Below are positions 1-9,651 of a stretch of DNA of 32,541 bases, in pieces. The first letter of the stretch is position 1, and each line of letters starts with the position of its first letter. The position numbers were made by a program, and so were the translations under genes. Origin of the DNA: Mesostigma viride. Lineage: Eukaryota; Streptophyta; Mesostigmatophyceae; Mesostigmatales; Mesostigmataceae. The notes beneath the pieces are model-generated. The model made no database searches. It worked only from the letters and a program-made list of their open reading frames with translations, and was not told the DNA's origin. The DNA lies in NCBI GenBank assembly GCA_009746045.1, contig RPFO01001434.1, forward strand, positions 1-32,541. The letters run 5' to 3'.

Positions 1-603
1 TCGTCGGCAAGGGTGGTTGCCGTCTCCCCTGCCACTTGCCAGAGCTCTTCTGGGGAAACGACGCAGCACCACTCGGCACTCGCGGCGAGCGCGGTTGGTG
101 GCCTCCAGTCGTTTTGCCTGGCGCAGGTCTTCCAGCTCCTGGAGTTTCGTGGCCGGCGATGGCGTCAGTGGTCGAGGCGGTCGCTGACCGGCGCAGCAGG
201 TCCGCGTAGGAGTGCGGCGAGAGGCTACCGTCAGTTCCGGCCGGGTGGGCTGGGCTGCGATGGCGGCCGTTTCCGCTGCTATCGCCGGGACCTGTGCGGC
301 CATGCAGGGCTTAGGTTTGGGCGGTGATGGCTTAACGAGCTTCTTGACGAGCAGGCCGCACTCGCCCTCCACCTGATTTAGGCGAGAAACAAGTGCAGCA
401 TGCGCCTCAGATGCCTGCGCCGCGGTCTGCAGCGCCGTGAACTGAGGTAACTGCCGAGCTTGTGGGGTACCTTCATTGGTCTCCACATTGGAGACCCGGG
501 CCTCCACCGTGTTGATTGACGCGTCGTGTTCAGCATTCAAGGTCAGCTTCTCGGCCAACGGCCATAATTTCAACAAAAGGCTGGCCAGCCATAATTTCAA
601 CAT
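1..603 (-). pseudogene. Retroelement ORF1/Gag-like fragment, runs off the left edge
   Basis: Read on the minus strand, one frame stays open from an ATG at 603-601 to base 1 (201 codons, no stop), so it continues beyond the window. From about residue 17 to 85 the sequence is hydrophilic with heptad-like spacing (AEKLTLNAEHDASINTVEAR, then VSNVE, LVSRLNQVE), which suggests a coiled coil. A proline/alanine-rich linker follows, then a basic stretch (KLQELEDLRQAKRLEATNRA). Near the edge the more protein-like reading changes frame at a run of four C (plus-strand 52-55): the neighbouring frame gives SPEELWQVAGETATTLAD. This suggests a one-base indel. Coiled coil, linker and basic segment are what one sees in Gag or LINE ORF1 proteins, but no diagnostic motif is visible and the family is unproven. 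The start is doubtful: a duplicated 15-bp stretch at 562-603 lies there, and a second frame upstream (to about 660) also looks coding. Confidence 0.4.
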
Positions 604-675
604 GAACAAGGCTACACATTTCCATCTCCATGATTTCATATTCATCATCCTGAACGACTCGAAAACGCGGAAAAG

Positions 676-845
676 ATAAAATAAAAATTAAATTAAATTG
701 AAGCATATCTCCGTTGGGAGTACATGTAGCACATATTGGCTGAGAAGGGGCTTCTAATACATGCATTCTGGGCTACTTCGATCCTGCAAGGGTAGGGTGT
801 AAACTACACCTGCTCTGGGTGCACAACGTGCACCTGCACCATTGT
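676..845 (+). repeat. Dispersed short repeat with CTCCGTTGGGAG hairpin, copy 1
   Basis: An A/T-rich head (TTAA-like, 676-700) is followed by CTCCGTTGGGAG at 709-720, then GTACATGTAGCACATAT, GAGAAGGGGC, TACATGCATTCTGGGCTAC and a TGCACCTGCACC tail. The same order of blocks occurs near 23568, 31900 and, truncated, 31534. The copy near 23568 has target-site duplications, so the family appears mobile. A TATATAAG box lies just after this copy at 859-866. The copy lies between two minus-strand coding remnants and may have interrupted one gene. Confidence 0.65.
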
Positions 846-1088
846 GTATTCCAGCACCTATATAAGCCTGGCTGGCGCGGGCATAGGGGGGAAGATCATC
901 ATGGCTAATTAACAATGGCTAAGGCATGGCTTCTCAGCAGACAGTTGCTCTCTGCATAGGCAGAGCTTGGCTAAATTCTTTAGGCATCATCCATGGGGAG
1001 GCCCATTATAGGCGCACATGTGCGTAGGCGTACTGCCACGTGCTAGTAGGCTAAGCCTGAATAATCTACACTACTGTTATTACATACA
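846..1088. other. Non-coding stretch with TATA-like box
   Basis: No convincing coding frame is seen. TATATAAG at 859-866 is a good core-promoter match on the plus strand, but no plus-strand gene follows, so it may belong to a decayed LTR-type promoter. Confidence 0.3.
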
Positions 1089-2381
1089 TTACCTACTCCC
1101 TAGACTGGCGTTGCTGGGGTGGCAGGGGGCGCCTGCCCTGGGGCTTGTGGTCGATGTGGATGACCGCCCCCTCCCGGCCAGTATACAGTTTTCCCCCCGG
1201 CTTCGCTCTGCCGGAGCTGGATGTAGCCATGTAGGTCGGCCATAGCTCGGGTTGTTGCCGCTTTTGCCGTGTGCTGCAGGGTCAAGTCGTCGCCCAGCGT
1301 GTAGGAACTCCCCGAGAGCTTCTTGCGGCATTAAGAAACAACAGCTTATCCGCCATGCATGGACTTAAAGGTGAGGAGCACGGGGGCCGGGCCAGCCTTA
1401 CCCCGCGCGCGGGAAGGCGGACAGCCGACATCGATCCGCAGCTCACCGGCCAGTGAGTTGCATGGGGGCAAGAATGTCGCGCTTAATGACGCTATGGCAA
1501 GATCGTCTCCGAGTTCTCACCTGCCGGCTGGTCGAAGTGCTTGACGATGACATTGTGGCTGCGCTGGGTGAGGTCGGCCTCCTCGCGGAGGTCGAGAGTT
1601 TGTTGCTCAGTGAGCTGTGCCGCGATGGTCGGGACTGGCGGTGGAGGCGGTGTGGTGCTTAAGCAGGTCCGCCCAGGTCTGGGTGGGAGGAGCATCGCTG
1701 GCCGGGCCAGCAGAATCATGCCGGCTGGGCGGCGATGTCCTTCACCGCCTGGGCGGTGAGGCCTGCATGCGGTGTTTTGCAGGCACTCAATGGCGATGGC
1801 GTTACTATGTAACTTGTCCTTGAGGCGCTGGTGGATGTCGAGGAGCTGGGCCTTGATGTTGGCGGTGGAGTTGGAGGCGGCCGAGTGGAGGTACGTGGAG
1901 GCGAGGAGGGTGGAGGTGGAGGTGACGGTGGTGGAAAGGTGAGGGAGCTCAGTAGCCAGCGTGCCTCCCATGTTGCTGCCACATCGGCAGCAAGGGGAGT
2001 CACGTGTGCTGCTGGAGGGCTTCCGTATTAATGGAGCGGATTGTGGGTGCGGAGATGGATGGAGCCCAGATGTCGCCAATGATGCATCGGAGCGCATGAG
2101 AATTAGGCCGGTCGAGCAAAGAAGCATGATGATTGTGCTGGAGTTGGGGGCGTCGAAATTGAGATAACGGCAGGCCTGCTCGAGCTGGCATGCATGGTCC
2201 GGATTATCCCGATTTCTGGCCTGCGCTGGTTCAATGTCTCCTTGATATCATGGAGAGCCCTAACCCCCTCATGTCCTCTACTAGCTGCTCCAAAAAAGCA
2301 GCCGGCCTGGCATGTCAGATCGCTGGGCCGGCCCGTCCCATGCGTAAGGATGAGGTGCCTACGTGAGGAGGTGCCCATCAT
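1089..2381 (-). pseudogene. Decayed coding region, several frames, minus strand
   Basis: Three minus-strand segments look protein-like but lie in different frames. The first starts with ATG at 2381 and ends at 2103 (includes IKETLNQRRPEIGIIRTMH). The second is open from 2127 to 1492 (includes IKAQLLDIHQRLKDKLHSNA and LTEQQTLDLREEADLTQRSH). The third covers about 1324-1100 (includes SGSSYTLGDDLTLQHTAKAA and MADLHGYIQLRQSE). The second could be spliced: CAG|GTGAGA at 1521/1520 is a strong donor, and AG acceptors occur near 1322 and 1319. Those acceptors do not restore the most protein-like downstream frame, so indels are also needed. Helical, Q/E-rich content and position upstream of the 1-603 remnant suggest one retroelement ORF1/Gag-type gene broken by indels and by the repeat at 676-845. 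No catalytic domain is recognised. Confidence 0.35.
2194..2246. repeat. 53-bp segment shared with 24015-24064
   Basis: This stretch (ATGGTCCGGATTATCCCGAT onward) recurs near 24015 with one substitution and a 4-bp deletion. Here it lies inside minus-strand coding-like sequence (KETLNQRRPEIGIIRTMH). The other copy is an insertion in one arm of a segmental duplication. Confidence 0.75.
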
Positions 2382-2417
2382 GGCTTAGAGCACAGCTTCA
2401 ATTGATGTGCAGATTAA

Positions 2418-3089
2418 TGTTACGGCCTAGACATTTGTATGGGCGTAACAATGCCTTAAATAAATAAGTCGAAAGTCATTTGTTATTCGTTTGGGACTTT
2501 CGATAGCTCGCTTTCATAGTCCGCCGGACTATAGGACTCAATTCGGGACTTATTTGGGAATTTGTCCTAAGTTCGGGACTTGTGTGTGTTTATTTGGTAC
2601 TTTGTATGTTCCGGACCAGTTATTTTGGGCCTAGCCAGAAGTACGAGATCTTCTAGGGGCCGGGCCGGCCCTAGACGTCATACAGAACCTATTGGGGCTT
2701 GACGGCAGTATCTGGAAGATCGGCGCGCATGTCGGCGCGCCTGCACACCAACTTGCCAGCTTGGTAGCGCAGCTAGGTGAAATTGGTCTGTGGACGATGG
2801 ACTCTCTCTCTTTGGTTTGATGATTAATGAATGAAACGAGTGTTGACGACTCTCTCAGACCAAGGGGCACTAATCCGGATGTCATTTGCCTCATGACATG
2901 CCGTGTTATATAGCTAGATTAATTAATCATGCTATAAGGCCTAGCTGAGGACAAACCGCTGCTCAGTTAGTCAATTTACTGCGATCTTTGCTTGCTATCG
3001 CGGTACGCGGATGCGCGGCTATGCCGGCTTATTAAACTGCACCTTATACTAGATTAGATCTTTCGCACCGTCCGGCACAGGACGTAACA
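2418..3089 (+). repeat. Candidate 5' LTR with TGTTACG...CGTAACA ends
   Basis: The segment starts TGTTACG and ends CGTAACA, a 7-bp inverted repeat that obeys the TG...CA rule of LTRs. It has a TATA-like TTATATAG at 2906-2913, leaving about 175 bp for R and U5. A possible primer-binding site, TGGATCGGAGG, begins at 3091 right after the end, but I cannot name the matching tRNA. A retroelement-type ORF pair follows at 3801 and 4383. The matching 3' LTR is not in the window, so the call rests on structure only. A second CGTAACA occurs at 2445-2451, just inside the left end. Confidence 0.45.
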
Positions 3090-3800
3090 CTGGATCGGAG
3101 GTAGTTCTAGAGGTTTTCCACAGGTGCTCGCGAAGAGCCCTTGTGTTTAAGCCGCTAGGTGCATTCTTAATAGCGCAGGGCCTGCGCAGGACCGGCCCAA
3201 TATTTAGTGAGATAGAAAGCCGAGTTCGACCCGCCAGCCTGGGAAACTGGCTGTGGTGAAAGGCGGCATCGTCTAGCTGAAAGGGCGGTCATAGGTAGGG
3301 CTTAGAAGCATCACCTGTCGACTGGGCACCGACGGGGAGCTCGGCTCTGCACCACTACAAGGAATCGGCGCCACAAGCTAGGGAGGAAAGTCGGCTGCGC
3401 AACGCCAAGGTACGTTTTGTCATGCAGTATGTGGTAGTAGCTTGCAGCCAACCGCTTTGCTCCGACTCTCTTACCTGCAACGCGTAGGATGTGCGCCCAT
3501 CCTTGTTGTTTTGTTTGTGAATTTGTCGTTTCTGTGACGTATTGTGACTAGCGTCCTGGCTGCGAAAGCTGTGGGCGCTGGTAGGGTGGTTTCCGTGGCT
3601 TCGTCCTTGCGAAAAGGCGGGCAGTTATCACGGAGGCTACCCTCTTGTATGGAATTAGGGGCGCGAAGCTCCTGATTTCTGTGATAGTGATTAGATTAGA
3701 GCCAGTTGGCATCCCACCCCTGTGACAGGTCACACACTAGAGGTAAAAAGGTTCCTTTCTCTTTTCTATCTCTGTCTGCTGGCAATAGACAACGTGTGTG
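3090..3800 (+). promoter_or_regulatory. Retroelement leader with possible intron
   Basis: Untranslated leader between the candidate LTR and the first ORF. AAG|GTACGT at 3409/3410 is a near-perfect splice donor. A pyrimidine-rich tract (about 3755-3780) followed by CAATAG at 3783-3788 is a good acceptor 12 bases before the ATG at 3801. Together they would define a 379-base intron and place the ATG close to the new 5' end. No coding frame is convincing in this stretch. Confidence 0.4.
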
Positions 3801-4223
3801 ATGGCTAATAGTAATAATAGAAATAATAATAGATATAATAATGGACTTGGGGGTTGGGATAGTGATGTATCTAGGCAACTTTACTATGCTGTGGCACATG
3901 ATGGAGGCACAGGGAAAGTAGGTATTTTCTATAGCTGGGTAGACTGCAAGAACTATATAGTGGATAGGCATAGGGCTATCTTTAAGGGATTCAAGACAGC
4001 ATGGGAAGCAGATAGGTTTATCCAGGAATACATGACACGTCCAGTAGGCTTGCACGTAGAGGCACCACCTCAGGAGATTAGGACTCGCCCAATGCCTAGG
4101 GGCCGTAGTTGTGCACCCAATAGTGCAACAGTAGAGAGCAGGACGGGGGACACACAGGCTGTCACAGTCACGTTCAGCCAACTCACTGTCAGCACCCCAC
4201 CTAGGCAGCCACCTAGTTTCTAG
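3801..4223 (+). CDS. Stand-alone hybrid-binding (RNase H1 N-terminal / viroplasmin-like) domain protein
   Basis: The 140-residue product starts with ATG at 3801, directly after a GTG codon. An Asn-rich head (residues 2-15) is followed at about 28-77 by a compact domain with the hallmarks of the RNase H1 N-terminal hybrid-binding domain, Pfam Cauli_VI: YYAVAHD, GKVGIFYSWVDCK, then FKGFKTAWEADRFIQEY. In the family this fold binds RNA/DNA hybrids or double-stranded RNA. It is normally fused to RNase H, or found in the caulimovirus P6 protein. Here no RNase H catalytic domain follows: the last 60 residues are Arg/Pro/Thr-rich and end at TAG. A Gag-like gene on the same strand begins 159 bases later in the same candidate retroelement, which suggests a role with the element's RNA or cDNA. 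That role is inference; the domain match by eye is strong. Confidence 0.75.
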   Translation: MANSNNRNNNRYNNGLGGWDSDVSRQLYYAVAHDGGTGKVGIFYSWVDCKNYIVDRHRAIFKGFKTAWEADRFIQEYMTRPVGLHVEAPPQEIRTRPMPRGRSCAPNSATVESRTGDTQAVTVTFSQLTVSTPPRQPPSF

Positions 4224-4382
4224 AGGAGTAGAGTACTAATTATAGCTTACTATATAATAGCTACATTAGCAGAATAACGTAGGGCAGTCGCTTGGTTGAT
4301 TGCTTGTGGGCATGTGCATGGCATTTTCCTCCTTCTTCCTCTCTCCTTCCTTCCTTCTCTTGTGGATGTGGTACTGGTAAAC

Positions 4383-5936
4383 ATGCCGCGGGGTAAAAAG
4401 AAGATACGCGGCACGACTAGGAGTCATTCCGAGGAGGGCGGTGTAGACTTGGATAGGCAGGGCAGCCCAGAGTACCAAGTACAGGAGGTATCACAACAGG
4501 GCTCGTCCTACCAGCAAGGCAGTCCTGTAGGTCACCCAGGTGAGCTGGCTAGTACCTCCCGTGAGCCGCGAAGGCCACGAGGAGCGGATAGGATGGATAA
4601 TAGCGAGGAATACCAGCCGCAGCGAATGCAGGCTGAGTATAACCAGCTGATGGAACGGGCAGGTGATGAGACCCGGCCCAGATCGAATCCCACGAGTGCA
4701 GCCCAGCACCAGTCAGTGCAGCCGCAGCAACGCCCGCCCGGGCAGCCGCAGCAGCACCCAGTGCAGTCCCCACAGCAGCATTCGGAACAGCAACAGCCGT
4801 TGTCGCAGCAGTGGCAGCAGCATCCAGTACAGCAGCAGCAGCCACCGCCGCCGCAGCAGCAACAGTGGCAGCAGCAGCCAGTACAGCAGCAGCAGCCACC
4901 GCCGCCGCCGCAGCAACAGTGGCAGCAGCCGCAGCAGCTTCCGCCGTTGCAGCAGCAGCAGCAGCCGCTAAGCCAGCCGACCGGGTCGCAGATGTATGGT
5001 CCGCTTAGTCAGAACGCGACCTATTATCACGCGCAACGTGCCCAACGATTACAACATCCCTGGGCGAGCGGTCGACGGGTTTCTTTTGGCAGTGACCTGC
5101 AGTCCAATGCGACATCGCTGTGGACCCAGGACGAGGCTAGGGTTCCACCGCCGGTATACGATGAGGCTAGGCCCGCGTCGTCCCATCCGGCGCGCAATGT
5201 CCCAGCAGCCGGACCTGCGCGGCCGAGCGTGTCGCATGGCAATAACCTCAACTTGAGTCGCATGGCACCCAGTGATCCTGGCTACGCGCATCCCTCGTCT
5301 GTCTGGCTACAACGCAGCGCGACTAGGTCAGCGCCTGCATCGGCAGATGACTCGTTGTCGATCTTTAATGTTCCGCCGTATCGCGCAGTGGGCGGACCTC
5401 GGGCCGACGCGTTTAAGGCGCCGCCCATGCCTGACTTTAAACCAGTGCCCAAGCTGCGCGCGACTATGAACCCTCGCGAGATCGACGAATGGACGCGTAT
5501 GTGGGTACAGATCTACTGGGCGTGGTGCAACCACAATGGGTGGGAGCTAGCTACCGAGGTTCTTATCTCCTACGTCGTCACCAACTGCATGGATCCCTCA
5601 GTGGTCGGCATACTCAACTGTGAGAGTGTCGCGTCGCGCTTGTACCCTCGCACAGTAGAGGAGCTACTAGAGCGCATTGAGCGCAAGCTGGTGCCCCCTG
5701 ACTGGAAGCTCCACGAGCGTCTGGCTTTTGCCAAGCTACGCCAAGGCACCACACCGTTCCGCGAGTTTCTGACAGAGTTTGAAGCATTCTCGGCTCGCCT
5801 TGAGGACTTGACCTGGACCGAATATAGGTCGCGGTTCATTGAGGCGCTGAGTCCGGAGCTCCTAGATGAGGTGCTAAAGCGCTTTGCTGAGATACCGTGG
5901 GAGCAGTGGGACACTATACTTTTCGTCCGAGGGTAG
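4383..5936 (+). CDS. Gag-like protein of an LTR retrotransposon
   Basis: I chose ATG 4383 (AACATGCCG) because the frame upstream has no other ATG. The product is 517 residues. It opens with a basic MPRGKKKIRG stretch. Residues about 115-200 are a Gln/Pro-rich low-complexity region with a 54-bp tandem duplication. Residues about 349-515 form a helical retrotransposon-Gag-type core: MPDFKPVPKLRATMNPREID, WTRMWVQIYWAW, then a block containing FREFLTEFEAFSARLEDL and EYRSRFIEALSPEL. In this family the core forms the virus-like particle shell. There is no CCHC zinc knuckle and no protease or reverse transcriptase after it. The frame ends at TAG (5934-5936) just before a minisatellite, so the element is probably truncated or rearranged here. 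The ORF itself has no internal break. Confidence 0.75.
   Translation: MPRGKKKIRGTTRSHSEEGGVDLDRQGSPEYQVQEVSQQGSSYQQGSPVGHPGELASTSREPRRPRGADRMDNSEEYQPQRMQAEYNQLMERAGDETRPRSNPTSAAQHQSVQPQQRPPGQPQQHPVQSPQQHSEQQQPLSQQWQQHPVQQQQPPPPQQQQWQQQPVQQQQPPPPPQQQWQQPQQLPPLQQQQQPLSQPTGSQMYGPLSQNATYYHAQRAQRLQHPWASGRRVSFGSDLQSNATSLWTQDEARVPPPVYDEARPASSHPARNVPAAGPARPSVSHGNNLNLSRMAPSDPGYAHPSSVWLQRSATRSAPASADDSLSIFNVPPYRAVGGPRADAFKAPPMPDFKPVPKLRATMNPREIDEWTRMWVQIYWAWCNHNGWELATEVLISYVVTNCMDPSVVGILNCESVASRLYPRTVEELLERIERKLVPPDWKLHERLAFAKLRQGTTPFREFLTEFEAFSARLEDLTWTEYRSRFIEALSPELLDEVLKRFAEIPWEQWDTILFVRG
4800..4975 (+). repeat. CAG/CCG-rich repeat with 54-bp tandem duplication inside Gag
   Basis: CCAGTAC followed by CAG and CCG runs occurs at 4824 and again at 4878, a 54-bp period that keeps the frame. 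It encodes Gln/Pro runs. Copies differ by one CCG and by CAG number, as expected from slippage. Confidence 0.8.
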
Positions 5937-5939
5937 TAA

Positions 5940-6245
5940 AAAGGATCCGAGGCGTAAATTACGAGGTGGTAATTTACGGCACAGACTACTCTTACCGTTT
6001 GTATAAGAGTTCGGATCTTTCTCGTAAGCTACGAGTTAGATCCGAGGTAAGATCCGACGTCGTAATTTACGAGGTAGTAATTTACGAGGTAGTAATTTAC
6101 GAGGTAGTAATTTACGAGGTAGTAATGTACGAGGTAGTAATGTACGAGGTAGTAATGTACGAGGTAGTAATTTACGAGGTAGTAAGGTACGAGGTAGTAA
6201 TTTGCGAGGTAGTAATTTACGAGTTGGTAATTTACGATCCCGGTA
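5940..6245 (+). repeat. 15-bp minisatellite (GTAATTTACGAGGTA)
   Basis: About twelve 15-bp units lie between 6058 and 6240, with variants GTAATGTAC, GTAAGGTAC and GTAATTTGC. Degenerate related pieces extend back to about 5955. Because 15 is a multiple of three, all frames stay open and give a repetitive EVVIY polypeptide, which I do not regard as a gene. It abuts the end of the Gag-like ORF. Confidence 0.85.
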
Positions 6246-6949
6246 CTCGGTCCCGTAGGTTACGACGTCGTATGCTTCTCGCGTACACTACCGGTACTAC
6301 AATCATGTCGCTATGTCGTTCTGAATTGCAGTACGCATGTCACTTATCAGAATTTCACTTTGATTTCACTTATCATTTCGGTCAACCTAACCCCTAACAC
6401 CCATTTACCCGGGGGAAAAAAATGAATGGCATTTGCAGCAAGGCTCATGCAAGACGAGTTCCTATTTCATAAAAAATTTCATTATTAAATGCAGGATTAC
6501 ATGTCATGCACAAAAATCCAACGCCTTCACAGAAAATAGCATATCAAGTCTTCTGACGACAATATCAAGTCAATATCAAATTCGTGGCTTCTCTTCGTGG
6601 CTTGAAATACTGTTTCCATGCGGTGCTTAGGACAGCTCCGGGGATGTCGGCACCGCACAGAAGCTCCATCCGGGAGCAAGTGCGCCGGGGGAAGATGTTG
6701 TACATCCAGAGCTCGATATGTGCGGGAAGCCGTCGTGTTGGAAACCGAGGTGTCTGCACATAATTCCGCGCGCAGGCAGCTTGTGCCTTTACGGGGGAAG
6801 ACCTGCGACACAAAAACCGTGTCCGGACAATGCAATACGGAGAAATGGCAACGGCAGATGGAGTCGGCTAAGGCCGCTTGTAAGGAAAGTGATTTTTAAT
6901 GCACGAATAAATGTATAATGCATGCTACATCGCCATCGCTTGGGCGGTG
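6246..6949. other. No gene recognised
   Basis: Short frames on both strands lack recognisable motifs. The sequence is of mixed composition with an A/T-rich part at 6420-6560. Nothing else is supported. Confidence 0.4.
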
Positions 6950-7197
6950 AAAAGACAAGGACCAACCACATGCCCCCACCTACCCTTCGTGCATCCCGCC
7001 CTTGACGAGGCACAACCATGTGCCCCCACCTACCCTTTGTGCGTCCCTCCCTTGACAAGAAACAAGCACGTGCACCTATCTAACCTTTGTGCATCCCTTC
7101 CTTGGCAAGGAACAAGCACACCCACCCACCTACTCCACATGCATCCCTCCCTTGACAAGGAACAAGCACGATCACCCAGCTACCCACTAGCACGGCA
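6950..7197 (+). repeat. G-box minisatellite, short locus
   Basis: About five degenerate 55-60-bp units of the type CCCTTGACAAGGAACAAGCA / CACCTACC / GTGCATCCCTC. The same family forms the long array at 18965-20282. Both arrays end in the same right flank (GCAYGGCAGCAAGGMAGAC), so the loci are related by duplication and not independent. Confidence 0.85.
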
Positions 7198-7429
7198 GCA
7201 AGGCAGACCTTACAATGGCAAGTGATGTTTATCGGTAGAAACTGTTAGACAACTAGCAAACGAGCCAGCCGGTGAAGAGCAAGGCACGCATGCAAGGAAT
7301 TTGTCGTTGCCTATGTCTACGCTTGTGTTTGTCACTGCAGTTGAAATCTGCATTTGCATCAGCAGGCCCGATCGAACCCCATGTCGCCACCCGCATTTCC
7401 ACTTATACTTCACGGCCCCTTATTCTTCT
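7198..7429. other. No gene recognised
   Basis: Unique-looking spacer between two tandem arrays. No convincing coding frame or RNA gene is seen. Confidence 0.35.
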
Positions 7430-7815
7430 CTTGTGCCTGCCTTTGCCCTAACTGTTACCCTAGCATCTGCCCTTGCCCCTATCCTTTGATCCCCAGTGTT
7501 TGCCGTTGCCCTCATCCTTTCCCTAGTGCCTGCCCTTGTCTTCATCTTTTCCCTTGTGCCTGCCCTTGCCCTTGTCCGTTCCCTCGTGCTTGACTTGTCC
7601 TAATCTCTTTCCCTTGCGCCTGCCCTTGCCCTTATCCGCTTCCCTTGTGCCTGCCCCTGCCCTTGCCCTTGTCATTTCCCTTGAGCCTGCCCTTTTGGCA
7701 AGCACAAGTGCCTTTGTCCTTTCCTTGGCCTTGTGCTTGCTCTTCCAGTTTCCCTTTCCTTTGCTCGTGCGGTTGCCTTTGCTCTTACCCGGGTGCTTGC
7801 CCTTGCCGTTTGCAA
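7430..7815 (+). repeat. Degenerate CCCTTG/CCTGCC hexamer repeat
   Basis: Pyrimidine-rich hexamers CCCTTG, CCTGCC and TTCCCT recur with decay through the interval. Open frames on either strand (Lys/Gly-rich on minus, Leu/Pro-rich on plus) are by-products of the simple composition. Confidence 0.8.
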
Positions 7816-9217
<1,402 letters not shown>

Positions 9218-9239
9218 TCACACGACAACCGACTCACGC

Positions 9240-9600
9240 TCACACGTCGTGAGGAGTTGCCGATAGGATAAAGAAGCCGAACGATGAATTGCTGTACATA
9301 AATGCCACGCTAACGGCGTCGTGAACTGACTTCTTGCAATCACGATTAAAGTGCCCGGCCCAACAACAAATTGGCGACACACGACCCCGCAACTGGAAAA
9401 GAATTCTGGCCACATTGATATACATCGGTTTGATAAAGTAAAACCTCGCATTCGGTTCTGGCTAGCCTCAAACGCATGCGCCTTGAAACCTTTATCCTCC
9501 TGGCGGCCACAGTTTCTCGGTTCTCTTGTTCCGTTGGTCGTGCCGCTAGCGTGCCAGCCGCTCCAGTCCCTAAAATTCAAATTCGTGTTGTTCGAGAAAA
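9240..9600 (-). pseudogene. Possible Gag zinc-knuckle remnant
   Basis: The minus-strand frame ending at 9240 contains SPICCWAGHFNRDCKKS (plus-strand about 9330-9382). This resembles the CCHC zinc knuckle of retroelement Gag (C-x2-C-x4-H-x4-C) with the first Cys replaced by Ser. The other minus frame upstream (PDNVFSNNTNLNFRDWSGWH, ending near 9218) looks moderately coding. There is no long ATG-initiated frame, so at best this is a decayed piece. Confidence 0.25.
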
Positions 9601-9651
9601 CGTTGTCGGGTCGGCGACGGCACGATGCCGGGCCGGGCTGCATGGGCCATG

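Noticed and set aside
3707-3722. Primer-binding site TGGCATCCCACC, which would make the LTR 2418-3704
   Set aside because: The shorter LTR ending CGTAACA at 3089 has matching terminal inverted repeats and its own TGG start at 3091, so it is the better model. Neither is proven.
5897-6397. 166-codon frame with EVVIY repeats
   Set aside because: Starts at GTG and is a translation of the 15-bp minisatellite.
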